From Microbacterium sp. LWO13-1.2 (GTDB taxonomy: Bacteria; Actinomycetota; Actinomycetes; Actinomycetales; Microbacteriaceae), in assembly GCF_038397725.1 (NCBI RefSeq), contig NZ_CP151634.1, positions 806,001-870,000 on the forward strand: a DNA stretch of 64,000 bases, in the 5' to 3' direction. Below the pieces are notes generated by a model. That model was not told the origin of the DNA and did no database searches. It saw nothing but the letters and a program-made list of their open reading frames with translations. The translations under genes were made by a program, and so were the position numbers. Positions 26,824 to 36,078 of the stretch are shown one piece after another (position 1 is the stretch's first letter; each line of letters begins with the position of its first letter).

Positions 26824-28065
26824 CTACTTCTTCAGCAGCGGTGCAGCGGCGTTCGCGGCATCCTTGAGCGCGTCCGCCGGGGACTTCTGCCCGAGGAGAG
26901 CCGCCTGGATCTCCGGCGACAGAACACCCATCAGCGCACGCGAGCTCGCGTCGAGCTCGCCCACCGTGGTGTCCGGCACGTACTTCTCGACCTCGCCGAG
27001 CAGCGGGTCGTCGGCGTAGAGCGGTTCTGTGGTGCTCAGCGCGGAGAAGAAGCCGGCCGCCTTGAGGTACGGCTCGACGATGTCTGCCCCGGTCGCGAAC
27101 TCCGCGAACTTCGCCGCGGCATCCTGCGCCTTCGAACCCTTGAGCACCGAGAGCGAACCGACGGTGCCGTATGCGATGGATTCCTTCTCGCTGAGCGGCG
27201 CCAGGACCATGATGTTCTCCGCGCCCCAGAACGACGAGACTTCGGTGACTGCGTTGTTCCACGTGCAGCCCACCTTGCCCTGTGCGACGGCAGTCTGCTC
27301 CAACGGGACGTTGGTCGTCAACGCCTCGGGGTCGAGCGCACCGGACGTTGCGAGATCCGTGAGGAAGGTGAGAGCCTGCTCACCTGCCTTGGAATCGAAC
27401 CCGACGTCACCGTCCTTCGTATACACCGCACCACCGGCCTGCCAGAGCAATGGATAGAACGTGAGGTTCAGGGTGTTCTCCGCCGACGCCGGATAGTTGA
27501 GGGCGTACATGCCCTTCTCCGTGAACTTCGGCGCCATCTCGATGATGTCGTCCCAGGTCTTCGGGTACTCGGCGACACCCGCCGCTTCGAACGCCGCGGC
27601 ATTGCAGATGAGCGGCATTGCACTCGTGAGGATCGGAGCGCCGAGAATGTCGCCCCCGATGGTGACCGATGTCTTGACGTTCGGGAGCAGGTCGCCTTGT
27701 CGTTCTTCGCTGAGCATGTCGTTGAGCGGGGCGATCGACTTCTGGTAGGCCGCGAGCTGATCTGGGATCAGATAGACGACGTCGGGGCCCTTGCCCGCTG
27801 CGATCGCAGTCTGGAGCGCCTCGTCGCGGTTCGCCCAAGGGAAGATCTCGTATTTGACGTTGACGTCTTTGTTCTCCTTCTCGAACGCGGCGATCGTCGT
27901 GTCCCAGAAGTCCTTGTGCACCGCTTCGTCAGCGATGACGGGGTAGAGCCAGACAGTGATGTTCTTCTCTCCGGATTCGGCGTTTCCGCCGCCGGCCGAA
28001 CATCCTGCCAACAGCGTCACGGCCGCGATACCCGCGGCGACGCCGGTGAACTTGCTGACGCGCAT
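26824..28065 (-). CDS. Sugar-binding lipoprotein of the island's ABC transporter
   Basis: 413 residues. Lipoprotein signal peptide with lipobox LLAGC (Cys22). The mature part is an SBP_bac_1-type binding protein (ITVWLYPVIADEAVHKDFWDTTIAAFEKENKDVNVKYEIFPW, then ATGAD...). Aromatic residues are moderately frequent, as in CUT1 sugar binders. First gene of the left operon and divergent from the beta-propeller gene. Its ligand is unknown; the operon content argues for a sugar, sugar acid or amino-sugar. Confidence 0.9.
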   Translation of the reverse strand: MRVSKFTGVAAGIAAVTLLAGCSAGGGNAESGEKNITVWLYPVIADEAVHKDFWDTTIAAFEKENKDVNVKYEIFPWANRDEALQTAIAAGKGPDVVYLIPDQLAAYQKSIAPLNDMLSEERQGDLLPNVKTSVTIGGDILGAPILTSAMPLICNAAAFEAAGVAEYPKTWDDIIEMAPKFTEKGMYALNYPASAENTLNLTFYPLLWQAGGAVYTKDGDVGFDSKAGEQALTFLTDLATSGALDPEALTTNVPLEQTAVAQGKVGCTWNNAVTEVSSFWGAENIMVLAPLSEKESIAYGTVGSLSVLKGSKAQDAAAKFAEFATGADIVEPYLKAAGFFSALSTTEPLYADDPLLGEVEKYVPDTTVGELDASSRALMGVLSPEIQAALLGQKSPADALKDAANAAAPLLKK

Positions 28066-28098
28066 GGTGCTCCTTTGCTAATGCCGTGCAGGGTTGTT

Positions 28099-28133
28099 GC
28101 ATATTATGCCACCTCGAAGGGATAATCCGTCAA
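28099..28133 (-). promoter_or_regulatory. Candidate promoter and operator of the binding-protein operon
   Basis: On the minus strand TTGACG (28128-28133) and CATAAT (28103-28108) are separated by 19 bases. The 11-bp palindrome GCATATTATGC (28099-28109) overlaps the -10 box and could be a regulator site. The A/T-rich composition of this gap contrasts with its neighbours. Confidence 0.5.
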
Positions 28134-28254
28134 CCCCCAACTTCCTCCCGCATTTTCCCGCTTATTTCAGGGATATAGATGGCTCTAGCAATCTGAAACA
28201 TGACTGTGCTAATTTGTTCGCGATCGTCAACGAGGACGGAAGAAGGACTGTGCA

Positions 28255-30726
28255 ATGAAGAGGAAGCTTATTCGCGGCGCGGCCTTTGCCCTGGTCGCCC
28301 TCCTGCTGGCAGGAACGAATGTCGCCACGAACTCCCCGTCGGCCAGCGCTTCGACGCCATCGCTCATCACCAACGGCGGGTTCGAAAGCCCGCCACCGGG
28401 AAGTTCTCCAGGAAGCATCCCCGGATGGAGCGCGTACTACGGCGTCTCCGGCTCCACCCGCTCAACTTCGGCGGCGCACGATGGGGCATATGGCGTCACG
28501 ATGGTCGACGCCACGGCGACTGCTTCTGCGGGACTCGAGACCGACCGGTTCACGGTGCAGCAGGGATCGACGTATCGAGTCGCCGCCGACGTGAAGATGA
28601 CGACCGGCCAGCCGTGGATCTACCTGCTGTTCTACAACGCCGCAGGCACACGAATCGGCGACAAGAATCAGCGTTTCACCACGGTGCCACTCGGATCCTG
28701 GACGACGATCGCCCTGGAGGGCGTGGCACCCGCAGGTGCCACCAAGGCCTCAGTACTCCTCTACTCCTCCCTCTCAGGGATCACCACCGCCAATTGGGAC
28801 GAGATCGCCGTCAGCAAGGTGAGCACCACCTCCTGGGCGCGCGAGGACCTCGGCGTCCAACTCACCCAGGTGACGTCTCTGCGAGCAGCGACGGCGACGC
28901 TCGCCGACGGCCGCGAGATCGCCTACATCCCCGTCCAGGGGACGACGTGTTCGCTCAGCGTCTTCGACATCACCAACGACACCGTCCTGGCGAACGTCGC
29001 CGGACCGCCCTCGTGCAAGAACGCGTGGGGTGTCGCTGCCGACAGTCTCGGCACGGTGTACATCGGCGCGAATGACGGCCATCTCTACAAGTACACGATC
29101 GGCGGCACCGCGTTCGTCGATCTCGGGGTTCCGGTGGCGAACGGCCAGAACATCTGGGGGCTCGACATCGACAGTTCTGGCCGGGTGTTCGGCGGGTCGT
29201 ACCCGTCGGGCTCGCTGTGGTCCTTCACTCCGAGCACGGGCGCTTTCCGAGACTACGGTCAGGTGTCGCCGGGGTCTGCGTACGTCCGCGATGTCGCCGT
29301 AAGCGGCGACAAGGTCTACGCCGGGTTGGGCACGACGGCTGCCAAGTTCGTACAGATCGATATCGCCACCGGGGCCGTGAGCGACATCCCATTGCCTGCG
29401 TTCCTCGCCGCCGACAAGCTCATCTACGACGTCGACGCCAGATCGGGCAAGATCTTCGTACGCGGATCGGATACGAAGGCGCTGGCCGCCTACGACATCA
29501 CGGCAGGAACCTGGACCGGACTCATCGACGGGAGCGTCGGACTCGAGGTCTCACCCACCGATGCCGCCGGCAACATCTACTTCGTAGGGGCCGACTTCGC
29601 AGTGAAGCGGTACTCGAGTTCGGGAGTCCTGACGAACCTCAACGTCTTCCCCGGTGCAGCAGTGCGTGCTTCTGCGATCATCGACTACACCGGTGGACCG
29701 TTCAGCGGCCCAACCTTGGCACTCACGACGATCCGCGGCAAGATCTGGCTCTATCACCTCGCAAGCGGGGCGGTCGCGGAACTCGCGCCCCCCATCACCG
29801 GACAACCCGCGACGATCGCGACCCTCGAACGGGGACCTGATGATCGGATCTACTCGAGTGCGCTTCAATCGGGTGGTCTTTCTGCCTTCGACCCGGCGAC
29901 GAGTACGACACACGAGTACCCGCAGGGGGTCCTCGGACAGGCAGAGGGGGCGATCGCCGTCGGCGACGAGCTGTATCTGGGCGTCTATCCCGGCGCACAT
30001 CTGATGGCGTTCGACCCCACCCAGCCGCTCTCCGCGACCAATCCAGGAGAGTTCGCGTCGCTCGAGGGCGACCTGCAGGATCGTCCATTCGCCTGGGCGA
30101 GTCAGGGGAATCAGATCATCGCAGGAACCGTCGCCACCTACGGGCACCTCGGAGGGTCGATCGCTGTCATCGACGCGACGTCGAAATCGGTGACGAAGTA
30201 CGTCAACATCATCGCCGACGAGAGCATCACGGCGCTGACGTACGTCGGCCCGGACCTGGTGCTGGGAGGAACCTCCGTCTACGGGGGCCTCGGATCGACT
30301 CCTACCCAATCGGCTGCGTCGCTCTTCCTGTTCAAGCCCAGTACCGGCGCACTGATCTGGTCCGGCAAGCCGTTCGCCGGCGAGAAGGCGATCACCGCTC
30401 TCAAGGTCGCATCCGACGGCTCCATCTGGGGCGTGACTGTAGGCAAGCTGCTGCAGTTCGATCTCGACAGCCGAACGGTTCTCCGCACTTTCGACATCGC
30501 CACCGTCGAGTGGAACGCGCTGGGTCCGGTCTGGAAGTCGGCGAACATCGAGATTTCGTCGACAGGGGAGATGTACATCAGCGCCTGGGGCAACCTCTAC
30601 GCGTTCGAAACCACGACGTACCGCCTGAAGCACATCGTGGCGGGTGCGAACCACATCGCCGCCGGCGCCGATGGCGAGCTGTACTACTCATTCAACGAGC
30701 GCCTCTGGGTGGCGACACCGCAGTAG
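28255..30726 (+). CDS. Secreted beta-propeller protein with N-terminal carbohydrate-binding-like domain
   Basis: 823 residues. Sec signal peptide (MKRKLIRGAAFALVALLLAG, cleavage near residues 31-34). Residues about 36-190 begin LITNGGFESPPPG and have a jelly-roll pattern like CBM4/CBM9 modules (FTVQQGSTYRVAADVKM, WTTIALEGVAPAGATKASVLLYSS). Residues about 200-820 are repeated four-strand blades with GTVYIGANDGHLYKYTIGG, GRVFGGSYPSGSLWSFTPSTG, GDKVYAGLG and LYLGVYPGAHLMAFDP units, a multi-bladed propeller resembling the protein at 50877-52919. No catalytic motif I can name; it may bind or cleave a polysaccharide. Placed next to the ROK repressor and opposite the importer. Confidence 0.75.
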   Translation: MKRKLIRGAAFALVALLLAGTNVATNSPSASASTPSLITNGGFESPPPGSSPGSIPGWSAYYGVSGSTRSTSAAHDGAYGVTMVDATATASAGLETDRFTVQQGSTYRVAADVKMTTGQPWIYLLFYNAAGTRIGDKNQRFTTVPLGSWTTIALEGVAPAGATKASVLLYSSLSGITTANWDEIAVSKVSTTSWAREDLGVQLTQVTSLRAATATLADGREIAYIPVQGTTCSLSVFDITNDTVLANVAGPPSCKNAWGVAADSLGTVYIGANDGHLYKYTIGGTAFVDLGVPVANGQNIWGLDIDSSGRVFGGSYPSGSLWSFTPSTGAFRDYGQVSPGSAYVRDVAVSGDKVYAGLGTTAAKFVQIDIATGAVSDIPLPAFLAADKLIYDVDARSGKIFVRGSDTKALAAYDITAGTWTGLIDGSVGLEVSPTDAAGNIYFVGADFAVKRYSSSGVLTNLNVFPGAAVRASAIIDYTGGPFSGPTLALTTIRGKIWLYHLASGAVAELAPPITGQPATIATLERGPDDRIYSSALQSGGLSAFDPATSTTHEYPQGVLGQAEGAIAVGDELYLGVYPGAHLMAFDPTQPLSATNPGEFASLEGDLQDRPFAWASQGNQIIAGTVATYGHLGGSIAVIDATSKSVTKYVNIIADESITALTYVGPDLVLGGTSVYGGLGSTPTQSAASLFLFKPSTGALIWSGKPFAGEKAITALKVASDGSIWGVTVGKLLQFDLDSRTVLRTFDIATVEWNALGPVWKSANIEISSTGEMYISAWGNLYAFETTTYRLKHIVAGANHIAAGADGELYYSFNERLWVATPQ

Positions 30727-30734
30727 CCAATTAA

Positions 30735-30770
30735 GACAGTGTCATGTGATAATTATCACGAGCACCTGTC
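30735..30770. promoter_or_regulatory. Two-tier dyad, candidate ROK operator
   Basis: A perfect 14-bp palindrome GTGATAATTATCAC (30746-30759) is flanked, symmetrically about the same centre, by GACAG (30735-30739) and CTGTC (30766-30770). It is AT-rich, lies between the propeller gene and the ROK gene, and fits an autoregulatory site. It could in part act as a terminator for the propeller gene, but its AT-richness speaks for an operator. Confidence 0.6.
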
Positions 30771-30883
30771 GCGAGTAGGTAAGCGTCGATAAGAAGACGG
30801 ATGCAAGAGCTGCGCTGTTATTACGACAGTGGCGTAGGCTATTTTAGCTTTGCTCCACAACGCAATCGAAAGGGGAACTGCAC

Positions 30884-32053
30884 ATGGCGGTGCCAAGCCA
30901 ACTCTCGATCGTCGCCCGCGCCGCCCTGCATCTTCGTGACGTCGGCCCCGCCACAGTGAACGAGCTGTCGCGCGCCCTCGAGCTGTCGCGCACCTCCGTC
31001 GAGAACGCCGTGACCGCTCTGAGTGAATCGGGCACCATCGTCGACGCACCCGTCCGTGGAGGTGGAGGCGCCGGCCGCCCGGCCAGGAGCTACTCCTTCC
31101 ACGCCGTGGCTGGCGCGATCGTCGGCGTGGACATCGGCGTCGCGAGCATCCGCGTCGTTCTCGCCGACCTCGCGGGCCGAGTCATCACCCAGCGCACTTT
31201 CCCCGGCGTCGCTGCACAGGGCGATGGAGCATCGAAGCTGGCAGCCGTCATCGACGATGTGCGCCAGACGCTCTCCTCCGCCTCGATCGCGACATCCAAA
31301 GTCAGGGCAGTGGGCGTCTCGCTCCCTGGCATCGTCGACGACTCCGGCCGCGTAACGACATCAGTGGTGATCCCCGAATGGTCAGGCATCGACATCGGCG
31401 CCCAACTGCGTCAGGCGTTCGGGTGCCCGGTCGCGGTCGACAACGGCGTGCGCCTGGCAGCCGTCGCCGAACACCACCTCGGCGTCGCCCAGCTCGTCGA
31501 TGACGTCGTCTACCTCTCTGTCGGCAACCGGATCGCGATGGGACTGATTCTCGGCGGTCACCCTCGCCGCGGCATCCACAACGCCGCCGGCGACATCGGG
31601 CGCCTTGCTTTCCGTGGGTTGAACACAGGGACCGGTCAGATCACCTGGCGCACCGCACCGACCGCCGCTGAAGTGTTCGCTCTGGCGCGCGAAGGCGACC
31701 AGCAGGCGCAGACCGAGCTGGATGCCTTCATCGATGAGCTGGCCCATGGGATTGCGACTTTGATCATGACGGTGGACCCCGCGATGATCGTGATCGGCGG
31801 AGGGCTCTCCGCAGCCCACGAGCAGTTGCTCGACCCGCTCCGCGCGGCACTCCCTCGCCACCTCGGCCTACCGTTCCAGGTACCTCTCACCGAGGCACGT
31901 CTCGGGGCGGAGGCTGCGGCGCACGGGGCGCTCGTCCACGCGTTCCAGCGGCACGCATCCGCGATCTATGCGATCGACGACATGCCCGTCCCCCCGATCA
32001 CCCCGATGCCGCATGACGTGGCCGTCACCGACCCCCTCGAGGAGAAGCAGTGA
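30884..32053 (+). CDS. ROK-family transcriptional repressor
   Basis: 389 residues. Winged HTH at residues 8-72 (ATVNELSRALELSRTSVENAVTALSESGTIVDAP) and a ROK sugar-binding fold (IVGVDIGVASIRVVLADLAG, PGIVDDSGRVTTS, MIVIGGGLSAAHEQLLDPL). The kinase-type DNDxN motif reads DNGVR and the Cys zinc site of ROK kinases (CxCGxxGC) is missing, so it should sense a sugar without phosphorylating it. First gene of a tight operon with overlaps downstream; likely controls both divergent arms of the island. GGGGAA site before the ATG. Confidence 0.9.
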   Translation: MAVPSQLSIVARAALHLRDVGPATVNELSRALELSRTSVENAVTALSESGTIVDAPVRGGGGAGRPARSYSFHAVAGAIVGVDIGVASIRVVLADLAGRVITQRTFPGVAAQGDGASKLAAVIDDVRQTLSSASIATSKVRAVGVSLPGIVDDSGRVTTSVVIPEWSGIDIGAQLRQAFGCPVAVDNGVRLAAVAEHHLGVAQLVDDVVYLSVGNRIAMGLILGGHPRRGIHNAAGDIGRLAFRGLNTGTGQITWRTAPTAAEVFALAREGDQQAQTELDAFIDELAHGIATLIMTVDPAMIVIGGGLSAAHEQLLDPLRAALPRHLGLPFQVPLTEARLGAEAAAHGALVHAFQRHASAIYAIDDMPVPPITPMPHDVAVTDPLEEKQ

Positions 32054-33054
32054 GCACGTTGAAGGTCGGACTCATCGGCGCCGGCGGGATCTCCCGCGTG
32101 CATGCAGACGCCTGGCGTGCACTGGGCGTCGCCGGATACGTGACCTCGCTGGCCGGTGCCGAGGAGATCGCCGAGGAGTACGGCTTCGAGCTCGTCGACG
32201 ACGTCGATACTCTCATCGGACTCGTCGATGTCGTCGACATCGTGACCCCCAGCAGCACCCACGCCGACTTCGCGCTTCAGGCGATCACGCAGGGCCGCCA
32301 TGTGATCTGCGAGAAGCCGCTCGCGGCGACGGCTGATGCTGCGGCGGCCCTCGCCCGCGCCGCCGAAGAAGCCGGGGTACGACTCTTTCCTGCTCATGTC
32401 GTGCGTTACATGGGCGAGTATCGACGCATCAAGGAGGGAATCGGCTCCGGGCGTATCGGCACCGTAGCAGTGCAGCGATTCAGCCGAGCGGGCTCCGCAC
32501 CGCAGGCGCCGTGGTTCTTCTCCGAGAGCACCGGTGGCGGACTCATCCGCGACCTGATGATCCACGACATCGACCAGGCCCTCTGGTTCGCTGGACCGGT
32601 GGCGTCGGTGTACGCGGTGCAGAACCCACCGACCGTCGACGACCGAGTGCCCGCGCCCGTTACGTCCCACATCGTGCTCACCCACCGCAACGGTGTGATC
32701 AGCCACATCCACGGCAGCTGGGTCACCCCCGGAATGCCGTTCCGCACCAGCGTCGAGGTCGCCGGTTCCGAGGGGCGCCTTCGCTACGACAGTGCCGAGG
32801 ATCACGCGTCGCGCACCGATACGGTGCTGACGGCCGGCGACACCGACTACCTGCCTCCGATGTCTCCGCAGGAGAGCCCGTACTACGCCGAGCTCGCCGA
32901 CTTCGTCTCGGCACTGCGCCACGACCGAGACGCCCGTGTCACACCGTCAGACGGAATCGAGGCTGTCTCTGTGGCCGAGGCGGCCTACGACTCCATCGCC
33001 GCGGGTAAGCCCGTCGCCCTGCCCATCTTGGAGCTCGAGGAAGCCACCCGATGA
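32050..33054 (+). CDS. Gfo/Idh/MocA-family oxidoreductase
   Basis: 334 residues; start GTG overlaps the ROK stop by four bases. GLIGAGGISRVHADAW nucleotide loop, VICEKPLAATADAA with the catalytic Lys, and GGGLIRDLMIHDIDQALWFAGP with the active-site His. Expected to oxidise a sugar or cyclitol with NAD(P). It is nearly the same design as the protein at 15843-16820 (shared RLFPAHVVRY and GGGLIRDLMIHD blocks), evidence of a duplication within the genome. Confidence 0.92.
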   Translation: MSTLKVGLIGAGGISRVHADAWRALGVAGYVTSLAGAEEIAEEYGFELVDDVDTLIGLVDVVDIVTPSSTHADFALQAITQGRHVICEKPLAATADAAAALARAAEEAGVRLFPAHVVRYMGEYRRIKEGIGSGRIGTVAVQRFSRAGSAPQAPWFFSESTGGGLIRDLMIHDIDQALWFAGPVASVYAVQNPPTVDDRVPAPVTSHIVLTHRNGVISHIHGSWVTPGMPFRTSVEVAGSEGRLRYDSAEDHASRTDTVLTAGDTDYLPPMSPQESPYYAELADFVSALRHDRDARVTPSDGIEAVSVAEAAYDSIAAGKPVALPILELEEATR

Positions 33055-34076
33055 CCGCCCCCGCTCCTTTGAGGATCGCCGTCCTGTCGTTCGCACACAC
33101 CCACGCGCTCAGTTACGTGCACGCTCTGAAGGCGATGCCAGGGGTCGAGCTCATCGCCGCCGACCCGGACGGCCGAGACGCTCGCGACGATGCTCCGCGC
33201 GGGGCCGAGCTCGCCGCTGAGCTCGGCGTCGCCTACGTCGACACTTACGATGAGGCTTTCGCCTGGCGACCGGACGCCGTCGTGGTCGCGGCGGAGAACT
33301 CGCGCCATCGAGAACTTGTCGAACGCGCAGCCGCGGCGGGCGTGCACGTGCTGTGCGAGAAGCCGTTGGCGACGACCGTCGACGACGCGATCGCCATGCG
33401 CGATGCCTGCGACCAGGCCGGTGTGATCCTCATGGTCGCGTACCCCGTGCGCTTCGCCCCCGCCGTGCGCGACGCCATCGCTGACTTGCGCAGCGGCCGA
33501 CTCGGACGCGTGCTCGGGGTCACCGGGGTGAACAACGGCAAGCTCCCGCAGGATCGCGCCTGGTTCACCGACCCGGAGCTGGCCGGTGGCGGAGCGCTCG
33601 TCGACCACGTCGTGCATTGCGCCGATCTGCTCGACGAGTTGCTGGGTGAGCGCGCGGCCACGGTGCGCGCCGTATCGAACGGATTTCTGCACGCCGACCG
33701 CGAGCTCGCGGTCGAGACCGGCGGGCTCGTGACCATCCAGTACCCGAGCGGTGTCATCGCGACGATCGACTGCTCGTGGAGCTGGCCGATGAGCTCGGCC
33801 ACATGGGGTGGACTCACACTGCAAGTGGTCGCCGAGCGCGGCACCGTCACGGTCAGTCCTTTCGCGAAGGGCATCGCGGGGCACGACGCCCGCGGCGAGA
33901 CCTGGGATCCGGTCGGCGCAGATCTCGACGTTCTGCTGCTCGAGGAGTTCGTCGCCGCGGTTCGCGGCGACCGTCAGCCGCAGCCGGACGCCGGCGTCGG
34001 CATCCGTACCGTCGAGATCGCCAAGGCCGCGCAGGCCTCAGCAGCGCGCGACGGCGAGGTCGTCTCCTTGCACTGA
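33051..34076 (+). CDS. Gfo/Idh/MocA-family oxidoreductase
   Basis: 341 residues, ATG overlapping the previous stop (ATGA). The nucleotide loop is replaced by VLSFAHTHALSYVHALK, like the variant at 20843-21805; the EKPLA signature is intact (VLCEKPLATTVDDA). C-terminal GGGALVDHVVHCADLLDEL carries the conserved His, and the SGVIATIDCSWSWPM strand follows. Probably a second, differing dehydrogenase step of the same pathway. Confidence 0.9.
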   Translation: MTAPAPLRIAVLSFAHTHALSYVHALKAMPGVELIAADPDGRDARDDAPRGAELAAELGVAYVDTYDEAFAWRPDAVVVAAENSRHRELVERAAAAGVHVLCEKPLATTVDDAIAMRDACDQAGVILMVAYPVRFAPAVRDAIADLRSGRLGRVLGVTGVNNGKLPQDRAWFTDPELAGGGALVDHVVHCADLLDELLGERAATVRAVSNGFLHADRELAVETGGLVTIQYPSGVIATIDCSWSWPMSSATWGGLTLQVVAERGTVTVSPFAKGIAGHDARGETWDPVGADLDVLLLEEFVAAVRGDRQPQPDAGVGIRTVEIAKAAQASAARDGEVVSLH

Positions 34077-34111
34077 ATCGCACCAGCCCGCTGACGGCAG
34101 AGAGGCCAAAC

Positions 34112-35332
34112 ATGCAGACCCCGCAGACGAACCACAGTTGGCGAGAGCGCGCGATCGCCATCATGCCGGTCGGATCGAGCACGAACTCCAAGGCGCCGGT
34201 ACTGCTTCCGGAAGAGCCGGAGGTGATCGTCCGGGGAAGCGGATGCCGGGTCTGGGACGACAGGGGCCGCGAGTTCATCGACTACCGGTGCGCGCTCGGG
34301 CCGATCACCCTCGGTTACGCCGATGACCGCGTCGACGCCGCAATCCGCGCGCAACTCGACGACGGCATCCTGTTCGGACATCCGCATCCGCTGGAGACCA
34401 CGACGGCCGAGCTTTTCTGCTCTCTCGTGCCCGGCGCCGAAGCTGTGCGCTTCCTCAAGACCGGCGGTGAAGCGCTGGCCGCGGTGATCCGAATCGCCCG
34501 CGCGCACACGGGACGCGATCGGGTGGTGCAGATCGGGTACAACGGCTGGCTCAATTCGCTTGCAGCCGGTGCGCGTGTGCTTCCCGGGGCGACATCGGAT
34601 GCCGTTCCCGGAGTGCCAGGGGCACTCGCCGAACTGCATCATGCGGTGGACTGGGACGACCGCGCGGCGCTCGATCAGCTGTTTCTCACGCGCGGCTCTG
34701 AGATCGCGCTCATCCTGATCGCCGCGGACTACCCTTCGTTGCCGGATTCCGCCGGCTTCTACCGGTACCTCAGGGATCTCGCCGATCGGCATGGGGCGCT
34801 GCTGGCGTATGACGAGATGGTCACCGGCTTCCGCGTGGCGCTGGGTGGCATGGCCGAGGAGACGGGCGTCGTCCCCGACCTATCCGTGTTCGGCAAGGGC
34901 GTCGCGAACGGAATGCCGCTTGCCGTGTACTGCGGGCGACGCGAGGTGCTCGATGTGCTCGATCGCGGGGAGGTCGTGGTTACGTCGACGTACGGGGGCG
35001 AGACGCTGTCGCTCGCGGCCGCCACCGCGACGATGACCGCGTACCGCGACGACGGGATCATCGCCCGCCTTCATGCGTCGGGCGTCCGGCTGCGAGATGG
35101 CATGAACTCACTGTTTGCGGAGGCCGGTGTCGGGCTCAGACTCGAAGGGCACCCTGCCTGCCCGCAGTTCGTCGGGGACGATGCGACGCTGCGCATCTTT
35201 CTGCGCGCAGCCTTCCGGAACGGGCTGTCCTTCTATCGCGTCGTCTACGTGAGCGACGCGCACACGGATGCCGACATCGACGAGACTCTGAACAGAGTCG
35301 CCCACGTGCTGAGCGAGATCACGGGTCCATGA
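34112..35332 (+). CDS. Class III aminotransferase, glutamate-1-semialdehyde aminotransferase-like
   Basis: 406 residues from the ATG at 34112 (AGAGG site). Fold-type-I PLP enzyme: FLKTGGEALAAVIRIARAHTGRD (cofactor phosphate loop), AYDEMVTGFRVA (Asp of the pyridine ring) and the PLP Lys262 (SVFGKGVANGMPLA). Most like HemL-type enzymes, but its place in a sugar operon argues for transamination of a keto-sugar, keto-cyclitol or aldehyde rather than tetrapyrrole synthesis. The tight operon with Gfo/Idh genes suggests oxidation to a ketone followed, or preceded, by amino-group transfer. Confidence 0.88.
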   Translation: MQTPQTNHSWRERAIAIMPVGSSTNSKAPVLLPEEPEVIVRGSGCRVWDDRGREFIDYRCALGPITLGYADDRVDAAIRAQLDDGILFGHPHPLETTTAELFCSLVPGAEAVRFLKTGGEALAAVIRIARAHTGRDRVVQIGYNGWLNSLAAGARVLPGATSDAVPGVPGALAELHHAVDWDDRAALDQLFLTRGSEIALILIAADYPSLPDSAGFYRYLRDLADRHGALLAYDEMVTGFRVALGGMAEETGVVPDLSVFGKGVANGMPLAVYCGRREVLDVLDRGEVVVTSTYGGETLSLAAATATMTAYRDDGIIARLHASGVRLRDGMNSLFAEAGVGLRLEGHPACPQFVGDDATLRIFLRAAFRNGLSFYRVVYVSDAHTDADIDETLNRVAHVLSEITGP

Positions 35333-36078
35333 GCGGCATCGACGCACATACGCATCTGGACGAGGGCCGGTTCGACCCCGAGGTGTTCGTCGCCGGCGAG
35401 CGCCTCGGAATCAACCTGTTCCTGTGCAGCAACATCGGCGCGTTCCAGCCGCACCCCGGGCTCGACGAGGTCAAGGAGATGAACAGCGTGCTGGTCGGCG
35501 AGCTGGGCCGCCACCCCGACCGCCTCCGCGGATACTGCTACGTCAACCCGCGCTTCGGGAAGGAGAGCCTGGACGATGTGCGACGCAACGTCGAGGAGCA
35601 CGGCATGATCGGCATCAAGCTGTGGATCGCGACACTGGCCGACGATCCGCTCTGCGACCCGATCCTGGAGTACGCCGCGGAGCACCGACTCATTGTGCTC
35701 GCGCACGCCTGGCGCAAGACCGTCGGGCGCTTCCCGTATGAGTCGACAGCCGACAACATCGCCGCCGCCGCACGCCGCCACCCTGACGTGCGCTTCCTGA
35801 TGGCGCACCTCGGCGGCCAACCCGAGTCTGCGCTGAATTCAGTCCGCGCGGTGCCGAACATCGCCGTCGACACCTCGGGGACGATCATCGGCGGTGGAGA
35901 GGTCGCCCTCGCGGTGGAGCGCCTCGGCATCGACAGGGTGGTCTTCGGCTCCGACCTTCATCACATCGATCTCGCAGCCAACGTCGGGAAGGTGCTCGGT
36001 GCGGGACTCGACACCGCTGCGGAGGAACGAGTGCTCGGTGGCACGGTCGCCCGCTGGCTCACGGAGGTGATCGCATGA
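35329..36078 (+). CDS. Amidohydrolase-2-family metal-dependent hydrolase
   Basis: 249 residues, ATGA overlap with the aminotransferase gene. Metal ligands of the TIM-barrel family are visible: DAHTHLD at the N-terminus, HAW (LIVLAHAWRKT) after strand five, HLGGQ, and the catalytic GSDLHH (Asp). It is small for the group and close to proteins that hydrolyse sugar lactones or amides. Either role would fit the pathway. Confidence 0.85.
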   Translation: MSGIDAHTHLDEGRFDPEVFVAGERLGINLFLCSNIGAFQPHPGLDEVKEMNSVLVGELGRHPDRLRGYCYVNPRFGKESLDDVRRNVEEHGMIGIKLWIATLADDPLCDPILEYAAEHRLIVLAHAWRKTVGRFPYESTADNIAAAARRHPDVRFLMAHLGGQPESALNSVRAVPNIAVDTSGTIIGGGEVALAVERLGIDRVVFGSDLHHIDLAANVGKVLGAGLDTAAEERVLGGTVARWLTEVIA

